Shown: positions 1 to 6,500 of the stretch, piece by piece
Numbering within the stretch: the first letter of the stretch is position 1
Layout: each line of letters starts with the position of its first letter
DNA from: an uncultured Clostridium sp.
Lineage (GTDB): Bacteria > Bacillota > Clostridia > Christensenellales > Pumilibacteraceae
Reading direction: 5' to 3'
NCBI GenBank assembly: GCA_900555125.1
Contig: USKH01000067.1
Span: 1-6,611 of the forward strand
DNA: 6,611 nt
Program-made: the position numbers and the translations under genes
Notes under the pieces: model-generated
The model's input: only the letters and a program-made list of their open reading frames with translations
Told to the model about the DNA's origin: nothing
The model's database searches: none

Positions 1-63
1 CAGCCAACGGACGCCTGTCCCTACAGAAAGAAGTCAAAAAGTGCGTCTCCCAAAGACCTCTAA
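1..63 (+). other. Short open stretch at the left edge; gene end or repeat, unresolved
   Basis: Frame 1 on the plus strand is open from the edge to a TAA at 61-63 (20 codons, reading QPTDACPYRKKSKSASPKDL). It could be the C-terminus of a gene converging on ftsH, since a hairpin with a T-run lies at its end. It could equally be an extension of the neighbouring non-coding repeat. No recognisable domain is present and the length is too short to decide. Confidence 0.2.
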
Positions 64-76
64 CTCTAAGGTTTTT
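52..76 (+). terminator. Possible weak plus-strand terminator hairpin ending in a T-run
   Basis: AAAGACCT (52-59) can pair with AGGTTTTT (69-76) across a 9-base loop, including one G-U pair, and the T-run extends to 77. If a gene from the left converges on ftsH, this could be its terminator. The core is only four strong pairs and overlaps the start of the repeat array, so it may just be repeat sequence. Confidence 0.3.
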
Positions 77-92
77 TGCCTACTTTTTTACA

Positions 93-144
93 AAAACAAG
101 GTCGGTAATCTACAATGCATAAGCAGAAAAACCAACCTTGTTTT
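93..144. repeat. Inverted repeat with 10-base arms inside the first repeat unit
   Basis: AAAACAAGGT (93-102) and ACCTTGTTTT (135-144) are perfect complements separated by 32 bases. In this unit the usual local hairpin arm (AAAAAAGTAGG) has changed to AAAAACAAGG, and the changed arm pairs with this downstream partner instead. It would give an alternative stem-loop in RNA from either strand. Confidence 0.55.
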
Positions 145-150
145 ACTATT

Positions 151-186
151 AACTTAAACTCAAAAGTTAACTTAAACTCAAAAGTT
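151..186. repeat. Perfect 18-base tandem duplication
   Basis: AACTTAAACTCAAAAGTT occurs at 151-168 and again at 169-186 with no mismatch. Each copy is itself an imperfect palindrome with AACTT and AAGTT arms. The duplication covers the joint between the first and second repeat units and accounts for the first unit being longer (113 against 100 bases). Perfect identity inside an otherwise diverged array points to a recent slippage event. Confidence 0.9.
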
Positions 187-291
187 TTTGCCTTCTTTTT
201 TACAAAAAAGTAAGGAGATTGCTTTATATACGAAGCAAAAGCAGAACAACCAACTCTGATACTACAATAACCCTAGCTCAAAAGTTTTTTG

Positions 292-315
292 CCTACTTTT
301 TTTCAAAAAAGTAGG
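292..315 (-). terminator. Hairpin immediately after ftsH, part of the repeat array
   Basis: CCTACTTTTTT and AAAAAAGTAGG are perfect 11-base inverted arms separated by 2 bases, beginning directly after the ftsH stop codon. In practice the innermost pairs would open to form the loop. The T/A tract lies inside the stem and no T-run follows on the minus strand, so termination of the ftsH transcript is plausible but not of the classic type. On the plus strand the hairpin is followed by T-rich sequence, so it could also stop a transcript coming from the left. It is the best-preserved hairpin of the three repeat copies. Confidence 0.45.
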
Positions 316-2250
316 TTATTCGGCTTTTTTCTCTTCTGCCTTTTTTTCGGCATGCGCGTTGGCTGCGGCGATGACTTCCTCGGCGGACTTGCCCTGCATA
401 ATAAGCTCGATTTCCTCGGAATAAATGGTTTCGCACTCGGTAAGCACGCGCACCATAACGTCCAGCTTGTCGCGGTTTTCCTCGAGAAGTTTTTTAGCCG
501 TTATATATCCCTCGTCCAGTTTAGCTCGAACGATTTCATCGATTTTGGCAGCCGTTTCCTCCGAATAGTTTACGGTATGCTGATAATCTCTGCCGATAAA
601 CACTTCCTGCGAGGAATCGTAGCACACCGGTCCTAATTCGCTCATACCGTAACGCGTAACCATGTTTCTCGCAACCTGCGTTGCCTGCTGAATGTCTCCC
701 ATTGCGCCGTAAGTGACGTCGCCGATGACCAGTTCTTCGGCAGCTCTTCCGCCCATGGTTGCCGCAATGTCCGCTTCGAACTGTTTTTTGGAAATATACG
801 ACGAATCGGTGTCGGGCTTATAGAACGTAAAGCCGCCGGCGTTGCCTCTCGGAATTATGGTAACAAGATGAACGCTGCGTCCGCACGGCATAAGCTGACG
901 TACGATTGCGTGACCGGATTCGTGATAAGCGGTAATACGTTTGTCGTATTCCGTAACCAGACGCGACTTTTTGGCGGGACCCATTCCCACCTTGTTTATA
1001 GCTTCGTCTATATCTTCCATGTTGATTTTAGTGCGGTTGTCGCGCGCGCAGATAATAGCCGCTTCGTTGAGAACATTGGCTATATCCGCTCCCGTAAAGC
1101 CTGCGGTAATACGGGCAAGCACCTTAAAATCGACGTCGGAAGCAATAGGCTTGTTTCTTGCGTGAACGCGGAAAATAGCTTCTCTTCCGCGAACGTCGGG
1201 GGGATTGACGTACACCTGACGATCAAATCTGCCCGGTCTCATAAGAGCCGGGTCGAGAATGTCCGAACGGTTGGTGGCTGCCATGACGATAATGCCGTCG
1301 TTGGTGGCAAATCCGTCCATCTGCACCAGAAGCTGATTGAGCGTTTGTTCGCGCTCGTCGTTGCCGCCGCCCAGACCTGCGCCTCTCTGACGGCCCACGG
1401 CGTCTATTTCGTCGATAAATATAATACACGGCATGTTTTTCTTTGCCGTTTCAAACAAATCGCGAACGCGGCTTGCGCCCACGCCTACATACATTTCCAC
1501 AAAATCGGAACCGGAAATGGAAAAAAACGGAACGTTGGCTTCGCCTGCTACCGCTTTTGCGAACAACGTTTTACCTGTTCCGGGCGGGCCTACGAGAAGT
1601 ACGCCGCGCGGAATTTTCGCACCCACTTCGGTGTATTTTTTGGGATGTTTCAGAAATTCGACTATTTCTTTAAGCTCTTCCTTTTCTTCTTCGGCTCCCG
1701 CAACGTCGGAAAAACGAACCTTTACGTTTCCCTGCATATTGGCGCGCGACTTTCCGAAGCTCATTGCGCTCTTTCCGCCGCCCACGTCGCTCATTCTGCG
1801 GAACATGACTATCATGAAAATAATCGCTATCACGACAAGCAAACCGTATATAACAAACTGCCATATATTGCCCGAGTTTCTGTCAACCTGAACAACGTTT
1901 ATAGCCTGTTGTGTTCCGTCTTCTGCCTTGTACTTATTTGCGACGACAAACGCGGTTACTCCTACCGGAGTGGTCGAACCTTCGATATAAAAATCCTGCG
2001 TATTGTAGTAAACGGTAACCTTATACCATTTTCCTTTTGCGCCGAAAGCCCCCGGCTCGGTTGTTACATAATACTCGGTGGTATCGCCGCTTATCTTGAC
2101 GTCGGAAACTTCGCCGGCTTCTATTTTTTCGATAAAGTGACTGCGAGAACCTTTCGCCGCACTTGTGGACATTCTAAAAATCAGCCCTGCCGCGAGTATA
2201 ACTACCAGTGCAAGCGCCATATATATCCAGATTTTGTTTTTGCTTTTCAA
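316..2250 (-). CDS. ftsH: ATP-dependent zinc metalloprotease FtsH
   Basis: A membrane-bound AAA+ protease that, as a hexamer, extracts and degrades misfolded membrane proteins and selected cytoplasmic regulators. It has 644 residues, a normal length. TM1 is at about 7-27, the extracytoplasmic domain at 28-128 and TM2 at about 129-150. The AAA+ module has Walker A GPPGTGKT 221-228, pore loop FVEMYVGVG 250-258, Walker B IIFIDEID 276-283, sensor-1 Asn327, and arginine fingers Arg338 and Arg341 in the second region of homology. The protease domain has zinc ligands in HESGH 443-447 and probably Asp519 (GDIQQAT). The tail is rich in Lys, Glu and Ala. The start is TTG at 2250, chosen because GGAGGTG lies 4 bases upstream; the next in-frame ATG (Met11) would cut into TM1. 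Small departures from common family sequence are Tyr254 for the pore Phe, Ser445 for Ala in HEAGH, and GAMGD for GASND. None should abolish activity. It has its own promoter and is followed by a hairpin repeat. Confidence 0.98.
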   Translation of the reverse strand: MKSKNKIWIYMALALVVILAAGLIFRMSTSAAKGSRSHFIEKIEAGEVSDVKISGDTTEYYVTTEPGAFGAKGKWYKVTVYYNTQDFYIEGSTTPVGVTAFVVANKYKAEDGTQQAINVVQVDRNSGNIWQFVIYGLLVVIAIIFMIVMFRRMSDVGGGKSAMSFGKSRANMQGNVKVRFSDVAGAEEEKEELKEIVEFLKHPKKYTEVGAKIPRGVLLVGPPGTGKTLFAKAVAGEANVPFFSISGSDFVEMYVGVGASRVRDLFETAKKNMPCIIFIDEIDAVGRQRGAGLGGGNDEREQTLNQLLVQMDGFATNDGIIVMAATNRSDILDPALMRPGRFDRQVYVNPPDVRGREAIFRVHARNKPIASDVDFKVLARITAGFTGADIANVLNEAAIICARDNRTKINMEDIDEAINKVGMGPAKKSRLVTEYDKRITAYHESGHAIVRQLMPCGRSVHLVTIIPRGNAGGFTFYKPDTDSSYISKKQFEADIAATMGGRAAEELVIGDVTYGAMGDIQQATQVARNMVTRYGMSELGPVCYDSSQEVFIGRDYQHTVNYSEETAAKIDEIVRAKLDEGYITAKKLLEENRDKLDVMVRVLTECETIYSEEIELIMQGKSAEEVIAAANAHAEKKAEEKKAE

Positions 2251-2254
2251 TTAG

Positions 2255-2261
2255 CACCTCC
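2255..2261 (-). promoter_or_regulatory. Strong ribosome binding site that sets the TTG start of ftsH
   Basis: GGAGGTG on the minus strand matches the anti-Shine-Dalgarno sequence closely and ends 4 bases before TTG at 2250 (6 bases from the GGAGG core). No competing ATG or GTG lies at a suitable distance, so this site decides the non-ATG start. The bases after it (GTGCTAA) resemble one arm of a CIRCE operator, but no matching second arm is present. Confidence 0.85.
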
Positions 2262-2288
2262 GAGAGCGTATAAATCTCCCTGTCGAAT

Positions 2289-2317
2289 ATTATAACAAAA
2301 ACGTTCGACTTTAACAA
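2289..2317 (-). promoter_or_regulatory. Vegetative (sigma-A/sigma-70 type) promoter of ftsH
   Basis: Read on the minus strand there is a -35 box TTGTTA (2312-2317, 4 of 6 consensus bases), a spacer of exactly 17 bases, and a perfect -10 box TATAAT (2289-2294). A TG one base upstream of the -10 (2296-2297) makes it an extended -10. Transcription should begin near 2281-2283, giving a leader of about 30 bases before the TTG start of ftsH. This supports ftsH being its own transcription unit rather than only a readthrough product of the SNF2-hydrolase operon. Confidence 0.8.
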
Positions 2318-2355
2318 GCAATTTTATGTCGTTTCCCCATACTAAACAATGAAAA

Positions 2356-2370
2356 TTATGTTAAACATAA
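2356..2370. promoter_or_regulatory. Operator-like palindrome upstream of the ftsH promoter
   Basis: TTATGTT (2356-2362) and AACATAA (2364-2370) are perfect 7-base inverted repeats around one central base. The symmetry continues loosely outward as GAAAA and TTTTC, with two extra bases on one side. The loop is too short for an RNA hairpin, so a dimeric DNA-binding protein is the likelier reader. Its centre lies about 49 bases upstream of the -35 box centre (near -80), a position more typical of activators or distal operators than of simple repressors. I do not recognise the regulator family. A chance A/T-rich palindrome is possible. Confidence 0.35.
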
Positions 2371-2411
2371 CGTTTTCGCTCTTAAAACAGAGTTTTCGTA
2401 ACTTTCGACCG

Positions 2412-2430
2412 GATAAAGTTTCACTTTATC
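2412..2430 (-). terminator. Perfect hairpin just after the hydrolase gene, possible weak terminator
   Basis: GATAAAGT (8 bases) pairs perfectly with ACTTTATC across a 3-base loop, starting 1 base beyond the hydrolase stop codon. It fits the end of the SNF2-hydrolase operon. However, the stem is A/T-rich and no T-run follows it on the minus strand, so it is not a textbook intrinsic terminator. It may instead protect the 3' end of the mRNA or give only partial termination. Confidence 0.4.
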
Positions 2431-2431
2431 G

Positions 2432-3547
2432 TTACTCTTCTACGGCGGCGGCAATAAGCTCCGCAAGCTGCCCCGGCTTATCGAAAATCACGTTGTGCCC
2501 CGCCTTTTTTACGAGATACGCACGTTTATCGGTTGCGTAAATTTCGCCCAGCAGTTCGAGCGCAAGTCCGCTGTCGGTTACGGCGTCGCGCCCGGCTTCG
2601 ATAAACCTTACGGGAACGCGCAGTTTTGGCGGATGAGCAAGAAAATCGACTTTGTAAATGCACTCGTCCATTATTTTACGATGCGTTTTCATGCTGCCCT
2701 TTACGTTCGCCCACGACAACAGATAGCAAAAATCATCAAAAGAAAAATCGGGCGAGCATAATGCTCCGAAAATCAGCGAGAAATTGTTTTTCCTGCCGCC
2801 GTATCCGCAATATTTCTCGTACAGAGAATGAATTTTCGTCCAGTCGTCTATGCTCATTTCGCTTGTGTCGCGCGCCGACAACAGCCCCGAAAATCGTTTG
2901 CTTATTTGGGCTGCGTCGCAAAAATTTCCCTTTGTCGCGGCGGCTTTGACGGCGATTTTCTTTATGCGCGAATACGACCGCCTGCCCGAAACAAACTGAC
3001 ATATTCCTATATATCCCGCTGTCTTTTCGGGATGGAGAGCGGCATATTCGAGCCCTGTCACGCTGCCCCAGCAATGCCCGACTATCAGGGCTTTTTGATT
3101 ACCGGTAAGTTTCAGCGCAAAGCTCACCACCTCGTCGAGGTCGCAAAGAAGAGTTTGCAAATCCTCTCCCGTGCCTTGGCTTCTGCCGCTGCCTCGCTGA
3201 TCCCACTGCACGCACACAAACTTGCCCTCCAGCCGGCTCATAAACGCTTCGTCCATCCCGCGGACGGGCAGAGCGGGACCGCCGTGCAGAAATATTATAA
3301 GCGGACGGGCAAGGTCTTTGCCTCGTATCCGCAAATACTGTTTTACTCCGCCTATTTTTACAAATCCGGATATGTTTATGCCTTTGTTTCGCCGCTTTAT
3401 TATTATTTTTCTTATAATCCTTATCGGATAAACGGGCAAAACGGCAAAGAAAAACGCCGCTTTAAGCCAAAATTTTTTGGCTTTCGGTGCGACGTTATTC
3501 TGTTTTTCGACTGTTTTTTGCACGCAACCTATTATGCGCCGCGGCAA
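2432..3547 (-). CDS. Membrane-anchored alpha/beta-hydrolase, proline iminopeptidase-like, with a cysteine nucleophile
   Basis: An alpha/beta-hydrolase fold enzyme of 371 residues, closest by motif to the prolyl iminopeptidase (S33) group; the substrate is unknown. The oxyanion-loop motif HGGP is at 88-91 and WDQRGSGRS at 115-123. The nucleophile elbow reads GHCWGS at 157-162, placing Cys159 where serine is usual. The acid is probably Asp321 (AGRDAV) and the base His351 (AGHNVIF). Residues 183-300 form a helical cap. The N-terminus (about 26-43) is hydrophobic with lysine- and arginine-rich stretches on both sides. This suggests a membrane anchor with the catalytic domain in the cytoplasm, which the ten cysteines also favour (inference). 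The chosen start is TTG at 3547, 5 bases after the SNF2 stop, with only a weak AAGAAG upstream. An in-frame GTG at 3523 (codon 9, after TAGG) is the alternative. It is probably cotranscribed with the SNF2 gene. Peptidase, esterase or another activity all remain possible. Confidence 0.9.
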   Translation of the reverse strand: MPRRIIGCVQKTVEKQNNVAPKAKKFWLKAAFFFAVLPVYPIRIIRKIIIKRRNKGINISGFVKIGGVKQYLRIRGKDLARPLIIFLHGGPALPVRGMDEAFMSRLEGKFVCVQWDQRGSGRSQGTGEDLQTLLCDLDEVVSFALKLTGNQKALIVGHCWGSVTGLEYAALHPEKTAGYIGICQFVSGRRSYSRIKKIAVKAAATKGNFCDAAQISKRFSGLLSARDTSEMSIDDWTKIHSLYEKYCGYGGRKNNFSLIFGALCSPDFSFDDFCYLLSWANVKGSMKTHRKIMDECIYKVDFLAHPPKLRVPVRFIEAGRDAVTDSGLALELLGEIYATDKRAYLVKKAGHNVIFDKPGQLAELIAAAVEE

Positions 3548-3552
3548 AAAAG

Positions 3553-6500
3553 TTATTCTTCTTTAATGAGTTTTATGATGTCTTTAAGGTTGTTTTCCTG
3601 TCCTACTACCATGCCGGAGAGCGCGCTTTTTCTCTGTTGTAAGTCGTAAATGCTCTCTTCCAGCGTTCCTCCGAGGACAAGTTTGTAGACGTGTACCGAC
3701 TTGTTCTGTCCTATGCGGTATGCGCGGTCGGTTGCCTGATTCATGACCGACTCGTTCCACCACGGGTCGTAGTGAATTACAATGTCCGCGCCGGTAAGAT
3801 TAAGCCCCGTACCGCCGGCTTTAAGCGAAATAAGAAATACGTTGGTGTCGTCCACATTGAATTTTTTGACCAGTTCGAGTCGTTCGGCTTTGGGGTTTTC
3901 GCCGGTGAGCAGATAGAAAGAAATGTTGTTTTCGGCAAGGCGGTTTTTGATTATGTCCAGCATGGACGTAAACTGCGAGAACAAAAGCACTTTGTGTCCG
4001 CCTTCCACCGCCGACGAGATAAGCTCCATACAGCTTTCCAGTTTTGCCGAATTTCCGTTGTAATCGGGATAAACGAGCGCGGGATGGCAGCACAGTTGTC
4101 TCAGGCGCGTTATCATGCTGAGTACTTCCACCCGGTTGGGGTTGTCGGTAACCGACAGCGAATGTCTGATTCCCTGCATATTGGCTGTGTACAGCGATTT
4201 TTGTTCGCCTTCCAGAAGTACGGTAAGCTTGCTTTCCACTTTGGGCGGCAGTTCTTTAAGCACGTCGGTTTTAAGGCGGCGCAGGACAAACGGCATAATG
4301 AGTTTTTTGAACTTGTCGGCAGCGTCCTCGTCGCCGGCAACTATTCCTTCCTCGTATTCGGTGCGGAATTGCGAATACGTACCTAAAAATCCGGGCATAA
4401 CGAAGTCGAAAATAGACCACAGCTCGCCCAGATGATTTTCCACCGGAGTGCCGGTGAGGGCGAATTTATGATGCGCTTTAAGGCTTTTTACCGCTTGGGC
4501 GTTTTTGGTTTCGGGATTTTTGATGTTCTGCGCTTCGTCGGCAACGGCATAATCGAAAGTAGCCGAAGAATACAGTTCGACGTCGCGGCGAATTAAATCG
4601 TAAGAAGTGATTACGATATCGTATTCGTCGCGCTTGTCGATAAGTGCCTTTCTCTCCGCCTGCGAACCCATGACGATAAGCGTTTTAAGCTCGGGCGCAA
4701 ATTTTTTGACTTCTTCCTGCCAGTTGAGAAGAAGCGTGGTGGGACAGATTATTATCGCCGTGCATTTTTGTCGGCTTAAAAGCGCGATGATCTGCAACGT
4801 TTTGCCCAATCCCATATCGTCGGCAAGTATTCCGCCGAAATTGTTATCCGACAATTTCCGGAGCCAGTTGTAACCCACTTTCTGGTATTCGCGCAGTATT
4901 CCGCCGAGAGAAGAGGGCAACGTGCTTACGTCGTCGTTGGAATCGGACAAGTCGCGGATAAGCTTTTCAAAGCCGTCGCTCATATCGCATTCTATGCCGT
5001 TTTCTTTAAATTCTTCGCCGATAAGCGAAGCATAATAGGACGGCAGAGTAAAATTGCCGTCGTCCGAAGAAGATGCGTCTTCCAGCACTTCGCTTATGAC
5101 TTCGAGCGAACGATCGTCGAGATCGACAAAGCCGCCGCCCAGCAACACATAGCGTTGCTTGCTTTTATACGCGTCGAGAATTTTTTTCATTTCTTCGCCG
5201 GAAAGACCTTCGGCGACGGGTGCCACCGACAGAATATCGCTGTGCAGGCGCACTCCCACGCGCACTTTTCCGACGGGGCGCATACGATATTTGCTCATGC
5301 TTTCGCTCATAAAAATTTCGGCATAAGAAGCAAGTTCGCGCACGCCGCGCTTCAGAAACTCGAAAATATCGCTCTCTTCCGCCAGCACGAGTTCGGGGTA
5401 TTGCGGAAAATATTTGATAAGAAGCGTGCGGATATCGTCCTCGCTATCCCAGTCGCGAAGGTGCCCGGTAACAAATCCGTCGTTCAGTATATCGAATTCT
5501 TCGTCGCCGTAACAAGCCTTGACTTCTGCAAAAACGCACTTATCCTCGCACTTTAAGTATATTTTGCACCCGAGCGTGGGTACGGTAAACTGTTCGAGAT
5601 TTACGTTGTCGCCGTTAACCGGAAGGTATGCGGCTGCTTTTCTGAGCACCGAATTGTAAAACTGAACCATATCGTCGGCACTTACGAACATTTCCCTTCC
5701 GCCTTTGAGAGCGTCGGTAAGATCGCATATCATCGAACACTGCTCCTCGCTCATTCTGAACACGCGCGTGCCGATGACGGCGTAGGCGTAGTCCATCCCG
5801 TGAACGTAATAAACGTCGAAACAGTTCATTTTAACGAGATACCCGTCCGAAGCGGGACAAACGGTTATCGCGATGGGGAGCGCGGCGTCGGTTGTGGTAA
5901 ACGCCCAATGCTCGCTTCTCGTTTTGCCCACCAGTTTACCCTCGTACAGCGAGAAAAACTTGTCCAGTTCCGCTCCTGTAAGAGGCAGAACGGCAGGCGT
6001 TTTGGTCTGATAGTCGGGTCCCTTTTCGGCAAGGCACTTTGCCACAAACTTAATAAGCTTGTTGGACTGTTCCGAAAAACTGCCCTCGTTGTGGTAAAGT
6101 TCGAGCGCGACGCCGTACTTGCGATACTTGCACTCGTTGAAATCGGCGATAAAGCCGGCTACGTCTTTAACCACATATTGCTTGCGGTGTCCCACGGTAA
6201 AGCTTAGTTCGCCGACTTTTCCGAACGTGATGTACGGCGTAAGTTCGGCTTTGTAAACCTCGTCGCCGCCCACGTTTTTGCGGCGTTTTTTGTTGTACGC
6301 ATACACGAGGTTTCCGACGTCCGCGTCCGACTTCTTTTCGGGGACCGAAGCGTCCTTTTCTTCCGAGGGATGTTTTTCCTCGTACGAAAGAGCGGTTCCT
6401 ATAATGTGCTTACACGGTCCGTTCTCGTGTGAACTCTCGCCGCAGTCGCACGAATACTCGTAAAGACCTCCGGTTTCGTCAAACACTATGCGGACGTTTT

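Larger units (their letters stand above)
64..315. repeat. Degenerate tandem array of about 100-base hairpin repeats (two full units and one partial)
   Basis: Units run 64-176, 177-276 and 277-315, the last cut short by the ftsH stop. Each opens with CTCAAAAG or CTCTAAGG, then a T-run, GCCTAC or GCCTTC, another T-run and an A-run that together form a hairpin (79-101, 191-215, 292-315). The two full units also share AAGCAGAA-x-AACCAAC at 121-136 and 239-254 with one mismatch. The hairpin is perfect in the third unit, has a bulged base in the second (T211) and is decayed in the first. The stretch is clearly richer in A and T than the genes and I see no supported coding sequence in it. It looks like a dispersed, REP-like intergenic element caught in several copies; a role in RNA 3' ends is possible. 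Confidence 0.75.

Noticed and set aside
216..315. Small plus-strand gene starting after AAGGAG at 212-217
   Set aside because: The spacing to the nearest TTG is only one or two bases, and the sequence is repeat array that ends in a hairpin; the ribosome binding site resemblance is a by-product of the hairpin arm.
64..315. CRISPR array
   Set aside because: Only three units with long unequal spacing, heavily diverged and sharing sequence across the would-be spacers; no cas genes.
2248..2270. CIRCE-like heat-shock operator at the ftsH start
   Set aside because: TTAGCAC on the plus strand resembles one CIRCE arm, but the following bases do not form the second arm at 9-base spacing; the match comes from the ribosome binding site.
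868..2295. Long plus-strand open frame (475 codons) opposite ftsH
   Set aside because: It lies entirely antisense to an unmistakable ftsH, has no recognisable domain, and its composition (rich in His, Arg, Cys, Asn) is that of a reverse-frame shadow.
2311..2340. Short leader peptide (9 codons from an ATG) before ftsH
   Set aside because: No ribosome binding site precedes it, and it lies over and upstream of the -35 box, so it would not be in the ftsH transcript.
2828..3649. Plus-strand open frame (273 codons) opposite the hydrolase and the SNF2 3' end
   Set aside because: It spans the boundary of two real minus-strand genes, shows no motif, and is explained by their codon usage.
3691..4386. 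Plus-strand open frame (231 codons) opposite the SNF2 helicase core
   Set aside because: Antisense to intact helicase motifs; no domain or independent promoter supports it.
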